From Acidobacteriota bacterium (GTDB taxonomy: Bacteria; Acidobacteriota; Terriglobia; Terriglobales; Acidobacteriaceae), in NCBI GenBank assembly GCA_013289795.1, contig JABCZH010000011.1, positions 84,626 to 148,625 on the forward strand: a stretch of DNA of 64,000 nt, written 5' to 3'. Made by a program: the position numbers and the translations under genes. The notes under the pieces were generated by a model. The model was not told the origin of the DNA and did no database searches. It saw nothing but the letters and a program-made list of their open reading frames with translations. This document shows positions 41,005 to 49,561 of the stretch, piece by piece (position 1 is the stretch's first letter; each line of letters opens with the position of its first letter).

Positions 41005-41475
41005 ATGAACGATGCGGTGAATATGATCAAGAATCCGAAGCGGCGGGGGGAGTGGGCGGAGTTGCGGTTTATGGCGGCGGCTGCGGAACATGGGCTTAGC
41101 GTTTCTAAGCCTTGCGGCGATTCGGAGCGCTATGACGTGGGAGTGGAGAGTAATGGACATTATCGGCGGGTGCAGGTGAAGTCGGTTTCTTATCACAAAG
41201 GCTTGTCGTATCGCTGCGGGATTGGTTGTTCGCGGGCTTATAAGAGCAGCGAGATTGATTTCTTCGCGATCTTTGTTGTGCCGGAGGAGATTTGGTACAT
41301 CGTGCCGGTGCAGGCGGCGTTGGCTACGGGGAATCGGACGCTGTGCTTGACTCCGTCTAGGAAGAGGAACCGGTATGAGATGTACAGGAATGCCTGGCAT
41401 TTGTTGGGACAGCGGGCTTGGGGGACGGGTGGGAGTTCGGTGGTGGTGAATGGGGAAGTGTTTCAGGTGGGGTGA
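41005..41475 (+). CDS. PD-(D/E)XK family endonuclease-like protein
   Basis: 156 residues. The core resembles the small PD-(D/E)XK nucleases related to intron endonuclease I-SspI and Holliday-junction nucleases: GEWAELRFMAAA (Glu of the first helix), SERYDVGVE (catalytic Asp), and RRVQVKS (Q-x-K). SYRCGIGCSRAYKSSEIDFFAIFVV follows as the next strand. In free-living bacteria such proteins occur as solitary genes of unknown role; a DNA-repair, selfish-element or defence role is possible. SD GGAG is 6 bases upstream. The gene sits behind a terminator-like leader and between large repeat blocks. Confidence 0.75.
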   Translation: MNDAVNMIKNPKRRGEWAELRFMAAAAEHGLSVSKPCGDSERYDVGVESNGHYRRVQVKSVSYHKGLSYRCGIGCSRAYKSSEIDFFAIFVVPEEIWYIVPVQAALATGNRTLCLTPSRKRNRYEMYRNAWHLLGQRAWGTGGSSVVVNGEVFQVG

Positions 41476-41490
41476 TACGGATAAGAGCGT

Positions 41491-41745
41491 CTAATCGCAG
41501 GGATCGCTGAGAACGGCCGCGGAGTTCGCGGAGAAGGGCTTCACCACAGAGGACACAGGGGACACAGGGGAATTCGGTCAAAAGCTTTTGATCGTAGAGA
41601 TCGCTGAGAAGGGCTTTACCACAGAGGACACAGAGGGCACAGGGGAATTCGGTCAAAGGCTTTTAATCGCAGAGATCGCTGAGAACGGCTGGGAGTTCGC
41701 GGAGAGGAGCTAGCTTCAGGGGGCACAGTGTCTTCACATGGACAT
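41491..41745. repeat. Three tandem copies of an 85-95 base repeat
   Basis: Units begin at about 41491, 41588 and 41662, each with TAATCGCAGAGATCGCTGAGAA followed, at least in the first two, by ACCACAGAGGACACAG and GGGGAATTCGGTCAAA. It combines the CACAGAGGACACAG family with an ATCGCTGAGAAC unit. Confidence 0.8.
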
Positions 41746-41795
41746 CCCGCCCAACCTGCTAAACTATCCGGTCATTTCTTCTGGGAGAAAGATTC

Positions 41796-42707
41796 TTGCC
41801 GATTGATCCGGTACTTCTTGTGCATGGCGGGGCTTGGGCGATTCCTGATGACATGGTTGATACGCATTTGGCGGGAGTGCGCGCGGCAATGGCTGCGGGA
41901 TGGCGAGTGTTGGCGGCTGGCGGCGATGCGCTGGATGCCGTCGAGGAAGCTGTGGTGGTCATGGAAGACGACGAGACTTTCGACGCCGGGCGCGGCAGCT
42001 TTTTGAATCGCGATGGCAAGGTGCAACTGGACGCGCTGATCATGGACGGAGCGACGTTGCGGGCGGGCGGGGTGGGATGCGTGGAGCGGTTGCGGAATCC
42101 GGTGCGGGCGGCGAGAAAGATTTTGAGCGAGAGTCCGCACGTGTATTTTGTGGCGGAGGGCGCGGAGCGGTTTGCGGCCGAGCATGGGATTGCGCTTTGT
42201 AAGAATGAAGACCTGGTGATTGCGCGCGAGGTGAAGCGGTTGCAGGAAGCGCAGGCGAAGGGAGCGGAGGGGCAGCCGGATTTGTTTGCGCCGACGGATT
42301 CGCATGACACAGTGGGGGCGGTGGCGCTGGATGGATCGGGCAACATTGCGGCGGCGACTTCGACAGGCGGGACTTTGAATAAAGCTCCGGGGCGGCTGGG
42401 GGATTCGTCGTTGATTGGGTGCGGGTGTTATGCGGATAACAAGACGGCGGCGGCTTCTACTACGGGGTGGGGCGAGCCGATCATGAAACTGGTTTTGGCG
42501 AAGTGGGCAGCGGACCGGGTGGCGGCGGGGAATTTGCCGGAGTGGGTGGCGGCGGAGGCGATCCATTATTTGGAGGCGCGATTGCAGGGGCATGGTGGCA
42601 TGATTTTGCTGGATGCGCGGGGGAGATTTGGGATTGCGCATAATACGCCGCGTATGGCTTGGGCGGTGAAGACTGGGAAGCAGGAAAGCTCGGGGATTTC
42701 TCGATAG
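41796..42707 (+). CDS. Isoaspartyl peptidase/L-asparaginase (Ntn hydrolase)
   Basis: 303 residues from a TTG start preceded by GGGAGAAAG. N-terminal VHGGAWAIP and DAGRGSFLNRDGKVQLDALIMDG are typical of the plant-type asparaginase family. The self-cleavage site is DSHDTVGAVALD, with the nucleophile Thr172 exposed after autoproteolysis, then STGGTLNKAPGRLGDSSLIGCGCYAD for substrate binding. It removes beta-aspartyl residues from isoaspartyl dipeptides and hydrolyses asparagine. No signal peptide. Probably single-gene transcription, with repeats on both sides. Confidence 0.92.
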   Translation: MPIDPVLLVHGGAWAIPDDMVDTHLAGVRAAMAAGWRVLAAGGDALDAVEEAVVVMEDDETFDAGRGSFLNRDGKVQLDALIMDGATLRAGGVGCVERLRNPVRAARKILSESPHVYFVAEGAERFAAEHGIALCKNEDLVIAREVKRLQEAQAKGAEGQPDLFAPTDSHDTVGAVALDGSGNIAAATSTGGTLNKAPGRLGDSSLIGCGCYADNKTAAASTTGWGEPIMKLVLAKWAADRVAAGNLPEWVAAEAIHYLEARLQGHGGMILLDARGRFGIAHNTPRMAWAVKTGKQESSGISR

Positions 42708-43055
42708 AAACCTTTAGCCACGGATTTACGCGGATACACACCGATAAATCAAAGGCCTCATCGCAGAGATCGCTGAGAACTGTTGCGGAGTTCGCGGAGA
42801 AGAGCTTTAACCACAAAGGGCACAGAGAACACAGAGGAAAACATTTTAGGGCTTGCTCGCGCGGGCTAGGACGCCCGCGCCTGCTTGACACAGCTTAACC
42901 AAGACAATCCCTCACTGTGATTTATCTTGCTTTCAGGTCTCTAGTGATGTAAAACCCTGCCGTTCGCATCTTCTGGAAAATATGTCTGCGCTAAGGGCTG
43001 CCGAAGAAGTTCGGAGAGGCCGTTGCCTTCAGAATCCCACACAGGAGAAGACCGT
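42708..43055. other. Repeat-containing gap before the TonB receptor gene
   Basis: 42715-42842 holds ATCGCAGAGATCGCTGAGAAC and CCACAAAGGGCACAGAGAAC units of the families at 41.5 kb. 42849-42885 has an inverted GCGCGGGC/GCCCGCGC pair that could end the asparaginase transcript. The last 100 bases should contain the receptor promoter; SD AGGAGAAG lies at 43043-43050. Confidence 0.5.
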
Positions 43056-46000
43056 ATGACCACCCGGAAACTGGTGTCTGTTGCTGCTCTCATGCTGCTG
43101 AGTGGGTTTGCGTTCGGGCAAGGGGTGGCCACGGGCGATCTGCAGGTTACGGTGAAGGATCCGCATGGGAATCTGGTGACCAATGCGACGGTCACGGTGC
43201 GAGATCAGGCGAAGGGGTTGGAGCGGTCGACCACGGCGAATATTGGCGGAGAGTACCGGGTGGTGCTGCTGCCGCCAGGGAACTACTCGGTGGTGGTGAA
43301 ATCTCCGGGTTTTGCTGAAGCGGAGGCCCAGAATGTGGCGATCACGGTCGGGGGAGTGGCTGATCTTCCGATATCGCTTTCGGTAGAAGGCACGCAGGTG
43401 GTGGTCAACGTGAGTGGGACGGCGGAACTGGTTGAGACCACGCGCAGTTCGTCGACCGACACGATTGGGCAACGGCGCATCGACAACCTGCCGATCAACG
43501 GGCGGAACTACATCAACTTCGCGCTGACGGACTCGCAGGTGGTGCGGGACAACTCTCCGAGCATTGGAGCGGCGCCGACTTCGGGACTCAACATCAGCGG
43601 GCAGCGGGCGCGGTCGAACCTGGTGAATGTGGATGGGGCAGATGCGATTGACAACTCCACTAATGGAGTGCGCTCGACGGTTTCGCAGGAGGCAGTGCAG
43701 GAATTTCAGATTATCAACAACAGCTATGCGGCGGAATATGGGCGCGCCGCGGGAGGGGTGGTCAACATTATTACGCGTTCCGGGTCGAACGACTTTCATG
43801 GCGACGTGTACGGCTACTTGCGAAACCGGGGTATCCAGGCGGTGAATCCGTTCAGTACCACGCCTGATCCGGCGTACACGCGGGTGCAGGCGGGGGCTGC
43901 GTTTGGCGGTCCGATCAAGAAGGACAAGACGTATTTCTATTTCGCTTACGAGGTCACGCGGCGGCATGAGACCGGTTTTTCCAGCATTGGGCAGGGCAAC
44001 TTCGATTTGGTTCCCTTTAATAGCGCGCTGGCGGGACTGCCGTTTGGGACGATACAACTGACGCAGCAGCAGGTGCAGTTTCTGACCAACCCCGCGGTGC
44101 AGCAGCAGGAGTTTCTCAACCCCGCGTTCGGACAGGAAGTGGGGCAGTACGCGGTGCTGGCCGCGGCATCTTCTGGAATGGCTTTGAATGGCGCGTGGCC
44201 GACGTCGGTGGTGCAAGCCTTGACCCGTGGTGCGCTGTCAAAATTTTCGGCTTTCCCCACGAGTTGCGCGCCTCCGGGGCCGTGTTTTGTGCCGTCGGCG
44301 TTCCAGACACTTAATTCACAGATCGGAAACTTTCCGATTTTCGAGGGGACAAGCCTGTATTCACTGCGCATTGATCACAACCTGACCAGCAACAACCGGA
44401 TCATGCTGCGGGCCAACGTAAGCCCGAGCACGGTTACGGGAATTGAGGTGAATGGGGAAAATCAGGTTTTCGGGCAGAATTCCTTTTCGCGTACTTCGCA
44501 GCAGACCTATCGCGACGTCACCGGAGTGTTTCAGGACACTTGGACCATTGGCAACAACAAGGTAAACCAATTCAGCTTCCAATATGCACGGCGAGGTTTG
44601 TCTTATTTCTTTTCCAACTCGCCGGGTGGCGCGGATGTAGCGGTGAATATTCCGGGATTCGCCTTCTTCGGTCGCGAGCCGTATTCATTCATTCAACGGG
44701 TGGAAGAACGCTACCAGATCGCGGACAACTTCTCCTGGACGATGGGACGGCACGATACGAAATTTGGAGTGGACTTCAACTACATCCCACTTACAGCTAC
44801 CTTCACGGTGAACTACGGCGGGGAGTATACGTTTGGGGCGCAAGACGTTTTTCCGGTGACGATCGCGGCGCCAGCGGGAACGGCGTTTCCGCAGTTCAAT
44901 GCGATTCAGGCTTATGGAGCGGGTGTGCCGACCGACTATGTTCAGGGTATCGGCAACCCCCACGATTCGTTCTCGAACAAACCGCTCGGACTCTATTGGC
45001 AGGATTCGTGGCGGGTGCGATCAAACTTGACCTTCAACTACGGGATTCGCTACGACGTGGAGTTTCCGCCACAACTGGCGGCGCCGAATGCTCTGGGGCT
45101 AGCCGCTTACAACCAGCTTGGACTGCAGAAGGGGATTCAAACGGATACCAACAACGTTCAGCCAAGAATCGGCTTGGCGTGGGATCCCAAGGGCGACGGC
45201 AAGACGGTGATCCGGTCTTCTTACGGCATTTTCTACGACCATCCGCTACTCGGATTGTATTTCCTGGGTGACGCGTCGGACGGATCGAGGAGCGGGCAGG
45301 CGTTGCTGTTCGGAGCGGCTCCGGGATGTAACCCGCAGGTGCCGCCGCTGAGCCTGACAGCAACCAATACTTTTCAGGGACTAGCGGGGAACTGCTTCCC
45401 GGCGGCGGTGACGGGATTCGGCTATGAGGCGAATCAGCAGATGTTTAATTCATTCCTGCCAAATTCGCTATTCATTAATCAGGGGTACCTTGCGGCCGGT
45501 GTGCCGCTGGTGAACCAGCCGTTTGGCTATCCCCAAGCCAAGAACTTTGTGTATGCGTATTCACAGCAGGTGAACTTCGCAGTGGAGCACGATTTGGGCG
45601 GCGGTTTTGCCTTGAATCTGGCATACAACTGGAATGGCGGGCGTCATCTGAACCGCCCGATCAACGCGAATACGGTGCGGGGAGACTTGCTGGTGGAGAA
45701 CTGGGAAGCTGCGTTTGCGACCAATCCAGCGGCTACCGGCTCCAACCCGCTGGGCGTCGCCTCGTGCGGACCGAGCCCCTTTGCTGGCTTACCGGGAGCC
45801 ATGCCTTTCTTTGTCCCAGCCGCGCTGGTCAGCGATTTCCGGCCGGGCGGACTGAATCCGTCGCTGGCGGCGGTGTTTGCGCCTTGCGTGCCGCTGGCCC
45901 AGGCCGACCTGAAAATGGCGGGACTGAATGCCGCGTGCAACCCGGCTACGCTGGCGAACTGCGTCCCGTTCAGCGACATGGATGCGAATTTCTCCAACGG

Positions 46001-46748
46001 CAGCTCGAACTACAACGGATTTACGGCGAACCTGCGGAAACGGTTTGGAAATCATTACGAGTTTCTGGCTTCGTATACGCTGTCGCACTCGATCGATGAC
46101 TCGACCGACTTGCAGGCTCCGCTGGCGCCGCAGGACAGCTACTTTCCGCAACTGGAGCGCTCGAACTCGCTATTTGATCAGCGGCATCGTTTTGTGTTCA
46201 GTGGCGTGTATCAAAGCGGAAGGCTTGCCGGCGGCGGCTTTGTCAGCAAGGTTTTCAGCGACTGGACTTTCGCTCCGATTATCGAGATAGCCTCGGGAAG
46301 GCCGTACAACCTGACAACGGGCAGCAGCGACAATTTTCAGTTCGTATCGAGTGGTGGCCGGCCGAATGTGGTTGCTGCCGGTACTCCCACCAACGCTTGC
46401 GGCTTCCAGACGGTGGCTTCGCCGGTCTCACCTACGGGATTTTTCCAGGAGCCCTGCTTTGCCGACTTCACGCCCCAACAACTGGTGGCTCCCAACGCAT
46501 TGCTTTTGCTGGATGGCAACTTTGGCCGCAATGCTGCGGTACAACCGTACACTGTGTTCAATGACGTTCGACTTGCGCGCCGAATCTATTTCGGCGAACG
46601 CGTGAATATGGATTTTATTGTGGACATGTTCAACATCGCCAATCGCTTTAATGTGGCGCAGGTGAATCCGCTTTACACCAACGCGGGACAGGCTACGGCG
46701 GCTTATGATCCGCGGCAGTTCCAGTTTGCGATGAAGGTGAACTGGTAG
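43056..46748 (+). CDS. TonB-dependent receptor, Oar-like, complete
   Basis: 1230 residues from the ATG at 43056, SD AGGAGAAG. Order: signal peptide 1-22 (LVSVAALMLLSGFAFGQ), a carboxypeptidase-regulatory-like beta-sandwich about 25-110 (GDLQVTVKDPHGNLVTNATVTV, then GEYRVVLLPPGNYSVVVKSPGF), plug about 115-300 with LPINGRNYINFAL and GGVVNIITRSGSNDFHG, then a large beta-barrel ending QFAMKVNW with a terminal aromatic. This is the standard acidobacterial Oar/SusC-like architecture and an intact example of what is truncated at the left edge of the window. Outer membrane; substrate unknown. No partner lipoprotein gene is adjacent. Confidence 0.94.
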   Translation: MTTRKLVSVAALMLLSGFAFGQGVATGDLQVTVKDPHGNLVTNATVTVRDQAKGLERSTTANIGGEYRVVLLPPGNYSVVVKSPGFAEAEAQNVAITVGGVADLPISLSVEGTQVVVNVSGTAELVETTRSSSTDTIGQRRIDNLPINGRNYINFALTDSQVVRDNSPSIGAAPTSGLNISGQRARSNLVNVDGADAIDNSTNGVRSTVSQEAVQEFQIINNSYAAEYGRAAGGVVNIITRSGSNDFHGDVYGYLRNRGIQAVNPFSTTPDPAYTRVQAGAAFGGPIKKDKTYFYFAYEVTRRHETGFSSIGQGNFDLVPFNSALAGLPFGTIQLTQQQVQFLTNPAVQQQEFLNPAFGQEVGQYAVLAAASSGMALNGAWPTSVVQALTRGALSKFSAFPTSCAPPGPCFVPSAFQTLNSQIGNFPIFEGTSLYSLRIDHNLTSNNRIMLRANVSPSTVTGIEVNGENQVFGQNSFSRTSQQTYRDVTGVFQDTWTIGNNKVNQFSFQYARRGLSYFFSNSPGGADVAVNIPGFAFFGREPYSFIQRVEERYQIADNFSWTMGRHDTKFGVDFNYIPLTATFTVNYGGEYTFGAQDVFPVTIAAPAGTAFPQFNAIQAYGAGVPTDYVQGIGNPHDSFSNKPLGLYWQDSWRVRSNLTFNYGIRYDVEFPPQLAAPNALGLAAYNQLGLQKGIQTDTNNVQPRIGLAWDPKGDGKTVIRSSYGIFYDHPLLGLYFLGDASDGSRSGQALLFGAAPGCNPQVPPLSLTATNTFQGLAGNCFPAAVTGFGYEANQQMFNSFLPNSLFINQGYLAAGVPLVNQPFGYPQAKNFVYAYSQQVNFAVEHDLGGGFALNLAYNWNGGRHLNRPINANTVRGDLLVENWEAAFATNPAATGSNPLGVASCGPSPFAGLPGAMPFFVPAALVSDFRPGGLNPSLAAVFAPCVPLAQADLKMAGLNAACNPATLANCVPFSDMDANFSNGSSNYNGFTANLRKRFGNHYEFLASYTLSHSIDDSTDLQAPLAPQDSYFPQLERSNSLFDQRHRFVFSGVYQSGRLAGGGFVSKVFSDWTFAPIIEIASGRPYNLTTGSSDNFQFVSSGGRPNVVAAGTPTNACGFQTVASPVSPTGFFQEPCFADFTPQQLVAPNALLLLDGNFGRNAAVQPYTVFNDVRLARRIYFGERVNMDFIVDMFNIANRFNVAQVNPLYTNAGQATAAYDPRQFQFAMKVNW

Positions 46749-46761
46749 GCGGGAAGATCAA

Positions 46762-46830
46762 TCACCACAAAGGACACTAAGGTTCACTAAGGATAAAACT
46801 TACCACAGAGGGCACAGGGGTTCACGGGGG
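46762..46830. repeat. CACAAAGGACACTAAGGTTC / CACAGAGGGCACAGGGGTTC repeat pair
   Basis: Two successive units of the CACAGAGGACACAG family directly after the receptor stop codon. Confidence 0.7.
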
Positions 46831-46916
46831 AAATCCTTCGCGGTTGGGTTTCGGAAGACTCCTGCTACACTCTTGGCATCTTTGCATTCTTGGCGCTTGC
46901 CGGAGCTTCACCCTAC

Positions 46917-47576
46917 ATGTCAGAAAATTACACTCCCACTGCGCGCACTCGATTGGTGCGCGAGGCTGAGCGTGCGGTTTACGACCGCGCCGCTGCTTAT
47001 CGGATTCTTGATGAAGGCTTCATCTGTCACGTGGGATTTGTGGTGGATGGGCAGCCGTTTGTGATTCCCACTGGGTATGGACGGGTGGGAGATAACCTCT
47101 ATATACATGGCTCGGCAGCTAGCCGCATGCTGCGGAACTTGGATCAGGGATTGGCGGTGTGTGTGACGGTTACGCTGCTGGATGGGCTGGTGCTGGCACG
47201 ATCGATATTCAATCACTCGATGAATTACCGGTCGGTGGTGGTTTTGGGGACGGCGGTGGCGGTGCAGGATCGTTCGGAAAAGCTGGAGGCGTTGCGGCTG
47301 CTCTCGGAGCACATTCTGCCGGGGCGATGGGCGGACTCGCGACAACCGAACGAGAAGGAAATCAAAGCGACGCTGGTGCTGCGGCTGCCGATCACGGAGT
47401 TTTCGGCGAAGGTGCGGCAGGGGGCTCCGATTGATGATGAGGATGATTATGGGTTTTCTACCTGGGCGGGGGTTATTCCATTGAGCATGGTGGCGGGAGA
47501 GCCGGTGGATGATCCGAGGTTGATGGCAGGGCAGGTCGTGCCGTCGTACGCAAAGGGGTATTCGCGGGTGCGGTGA
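46917..47576 (+). CDS. Pyridoxamine 5'-phosphate oxidase-like flavin-binding protein
   Basis: 219 residues from the ATG at 46917. Split-barrel flavoprotein fold: RRL/VREAERAVYDRAAAYRILDEGFICHVGFVVDGQPFVIPTGYGRVGDNLYIHGS-type start in which GQPFVIPTGY and LYIHGSAASRMLRNL mark the FMN-binding strands, then HSMNYRSVVVLGTAV. This is the Pyridox_ox_2 group, usually annotated as flavin-nucleotide-binding protein, often near stress genes. The reaction is unknown; F420 or FMN use cannot be told apart by eye. Flanked by repeats; probably monocistronic. Confidence 0.85.
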   Translation: MSENYTPTARTRLVREAERAVYDRAAAYRILDEGFICHVGFVVDGQPFVIPTGYGRVGDNLYIHGSAASRMLRNLDQGLAVCVTVTLLDGLVLARSIFNHSMNYRSVVVLGTAVAVQDRSEKLEALRLLSEHILPGRWADSRQPNEKEIKATLVLRLPITEFSAKVRQGAPIDDEDDYGFSTWAGVIPLSMVAGEPVDDPRLMAGQVVPSYAKGYSRVR

Positions 47577-47580
47577 GAAA

Positions 47581-47662
47581 GCCGTTCACCACGGAGGCAC
47601 GGAGACACGGAGAAAACCTGAAGGCGTTAACCACAGAGGACACTGAGGTTCACAGAGGGAAG
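47581..47662. repeat. CACGGAGGCACGGAGACACG / CACAGAGGACACTGAGGTTC repeat
   Basis: Two units of the CACAGAGG family between the flavoprotein gene and the vapBC promoter. Confidence 0.7.
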
Positions 47663-47681
47663 CACGGCGGCCAGAATTGGC

Positions 47682-47734
47682 TTGACTGAGTGGGTAAAGA
47701 ATCATATCTTTACTGTAGGGGTTAGGGGTAAAGA
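47682..47734 (+). promoter_or_regulatory. vapBC promoter with GTAAAGA/TCTTTAC operator
   Basis: TTGACT (47682-47687) and TATCTT (47705-47710) are spaced by 17 bases. GTAAAGA (47694-47700) and TCTTTAC (47707-47713) form an inverted repeat that overlaps the -10, and another GTAAAGA stands at 47728-47734 just before the vapB ATG. This fits autorepression by the AbrB-type antitoxin complex. Confidence 0.65.
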
Positions 47735-47986
47735 ATGAAATATTCCAGCACCATCAGCAGCAAGGGGCAAGTCACGGTGCCGCAGGAAATCCGCCACCGG
47801 CTGGGGCTTTCTGCGGGAGACCGGGTGGAGTTTGTCGTCGAGGGCGAGCGAACCGTTATTCGTCCTTCGCGGTCCACGGCCAGCCCGTTCGACAAGTACA
47901 GAGCAGTGCTGGGCACGTTTCCAGGCGGCAAGCAGGAGATCAACGCCTGGGTGGAAGAGATGCGGAGCGAGCGGGGACGCAAGTGA
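47735..47986 (+). CDS. vapB: VapB-type antitoxin, AbrB/SpoVT fold
   Basis: 83 residues. The swapped-hairpin AbrB DNA-binding domain is at the N-terminus: SSTISSKGQVTVPQEIRHRLGLSAGDRVEFVVEG. The C-terminal half (SPFDKYRAVLGTFPGGKQEINAWVEEMRSERGRK) would wrap the toxin. It should bind the inverted repeat in its promoter and neutralise VapC by direct contact. Its stop overlaps the toxin's GTG start (GTGA, 47983-47986), so translation is coupled. Confidence 0.88.
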   Translation: MKYSSTISSKGQVTVPQEIRHRLGLSAGDRVEFVVEGERTVIRPSRSTASPFDKYRAVLGTFPGGKQEINAWVEEMRSERGRK

Positions 47987-48396
47987 GGACGGCCGTGGAC
48001 ACGAATATTCTTTCCGCACTGTGGTCGAGCGAGCCGTTGGCCTCGCAAGTTGCGGCGCAACTGGCGGAGGCGCACGCACGCGGCGGAGTGGTGATTTGCG
48101 CGCCCGTGTATGTGGAATTGTTGGCGCATCCTTCGGCGAGTCAGAGGTTCGTGGATGAGTTTCTGGCGGAGACGGGTATCTCGGTGGAATTTGAAATTGA
48201 AGAGAGCGTGTGGCGGCATGCGGGCAAGAGTTTTGTGGCGTATGCCCAGCGACGACGGCGGTCCACGGGAGGGGCAGCAAAGAGATTGTTAGTGGATTTT
48301 CTGGTGGCGGCGCATGCCCAGCTGCGTGCCGACCGGCTGATGACCCTGGACGCCGATCGGTATCGGCGTGATTTTCCCCAGCTGCGAATCGCGTAA
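47983..48396 (+). CDS. vapC: VapC-type toxin, PIN-domain ribonuclease
   Basis: 137 residues from a GTG start that overlaps the vapB stop. PIN-domain acidic residues are visible: AVDTNILSALW (D6), VYVELLAH (Glu near 43), LLVDFLVAAHA (Asp near 105) and MTLDADRYRRDFP (C-terminal Asp cluster). Related toxins are Mg-dependent ribonucleases that cut tRNA or rRNA and stop translation. Canonical order, size and overlap make this a complete type II module. Confidence 0.9.
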   Translation: MRTAVDTNILSALWSSEPLASQVAAQLAEAHARGGVVICAPVYVELLAHPSASQRFVDEFLAETGISVEFEIEESVWRHAGKSFVAYAQRRRRSTGGAAKRLLVDFLVAAHAQLRADRLMTLDADRYRRDFPQLRIA

Positions 48397-48462
48397 GCCA
48401 CAAAGACACAAAGGAAATTCAACAGCGACCACCACAGAGGACACTGAGGTTCACAGAGGCAG
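48393..48462. repeat. CACAAAGACACAAAGG / CACAGAGGACACTGAGGTTC repeat
   Basis: Starts at the vapC stop and ends at the convergent quinone reductase stop. Same family as 47.6 kb, so vapBC is bracketed by copies about 0.8 kb apart. Confidence 0.65.
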
Positions 48463-48473
48463 GCTTGCTTGGT

Positions 48474-49442
48474 TCACGGTAGGAGCAGTAACTTCCCTGT
48501 CGTCTTGCGGGCTTCTAGGTCGCGGTGGGCTTGCTGGGCGTCGGCTAGTTTGTAGACGTGGGCGATGCGGAGTTCGAGCTTGCTGTCTTCCATCATTTGA
48601 AATACCGCGCTGGAGCGGGCACGCAGCTCCTCGGTGGTTGCCATGTAGTGAAAGAGCGTGGGGCGGGTGACGAAAAGAGAGCCTTTGGTTGAGAGCTGAA
48701 TGAGATCGAACGGGGGAACTGGGCCGCTGGCGCCTCCGAAGAGGACCATGTAGCCACGGGGCCGCAGGACGTTTAGGCCTTTTTCGAAAGTAGTCTTGCC
48801 TACGCCGTCGTAAACCACGTCAACGCCTTTGTTGTTGGTGAGACGCTTGGTTTCGGTCTCGAAATCGGCGTGGGAATAGAGGATGACTTCGTCGGCTCCG
48901 GCGTGGCGGGCGAGCTTGGCCTTTTCTTCGGTGGAAACGGTGGCGATGACGCGGGTGCCGATGTTGTGGGCCATCTGGACGAGCAGGGCGCCGACGCCGC
49001 CGGCAGCGGCGTGGATGAGGGCGGTTTGTCCACGGCGTAGCGGGAAAGTGTCGTGGATTAGATAGTGGGCGGTCATGCCTTGGAGGAGTGCAGCGGCGGC
49101 TTGTTGATCGGTGACGCCTTGGGGAATGCTCACCAGGCGATCGGCGGGGACGGCGGCGTATTCGGCGTAAGTGCCGAGGATGCCGGTCCAGGCAACGTGG
49201 TCGCCGGGTTTTGCGGAAGTGACATCGGAACCGACGGAGGAAACCGTGCCGGCGGCCTCCTGGCCGAGGACGAAAGGCAATGGAACTTTGTAGCGGCCCT
49301 CGCGCTGATAGGTGTCGATGAAGTTGACGCCGCAGGCGGCGATCTTGATGACGGCCTCGTTGGGTTTGGGCTGGGGGACGGGAAGATCGACGAGTTGCAG
49401 GACTTCGGGACCGCCGGTTTGGGAGACCTGGATGGCTTTCAT
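48474..49442 (-). CDS. NADPH:quinone oxidoreductase (zeta-crystallin-like MDR)
   Basis: 322 residues, a zinc-free medium-chain dehydrogenase/reductase. N-terminal GroES-like part: VKIAACGVNFIDTYQREGRYKVPLPFVLGQEAAGTV in which the NFIDTY..G motif is diagnostic of quinone reductases. The NADPH-binding Rossmann motif reads HAAAGGVGALLVQMA, then VDVVYDGVGKTTFEKGL and YMVLFGGASGPVPPF. It transfers electrons from NADPH to quinones, probably one at a time, or reduces enones. Cytoplasmic and unlinked to its convergent neighbours. A few codons past the start, a CAGTTATCAGTTGTCGG-type repeat lies upstream. Confidence 0.92.
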   Translation of the reverse strand: MKAIQVSQTGGPEVLQLVDLPVPQPKPNEAVIKIAACGVNFIDTYQREGRYKVPLPFVLGQEAAGTVSSVGSDVTSAKPGDHVAWTGILGTYAEYAAVPADRLVSIPQGVTDQQAAAALLQGMTAHYLIHDTFPLRRGQTALIHAAAGGVGALLVQMAHNIGTRVIATVSTEEKAKLARHAGADEVILYSHADFETETKRLTNNKGVDVVYDGVGKTTFEKGLNVLRPRGYMVLFGGASGPVPPFDLIQLSTKGSLFVTRPTLFHYMATTEELRARSSAVFQMMEDSKLELRIAHVYKLADAQQAHRDLEARKTTGKLLLLP

Positions 49443-49561
49443 GGATTAAATACTATCGAAAAAAACAGTTATCAGTTGTCGGTTCTCGGTTGTCAGTAGA
49501 AGGGTGTATAGTTCTCTGCTTACCCTGGGGCGGTTGAGTTCTGATCTCACGAGAGGCGTCT

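Noticed and set aside
41491..41745. Tandem repeats considered as a CRISPR array
   Set aside because: Units of 85-95 bases without 30-40 base unique spacers of constant length; no cas genes in the window.
43029..44216. 395-codon minus-strand frame opposite the TonB receptor
   Set aside because: Arg/His-rich antisense frame without motifs.
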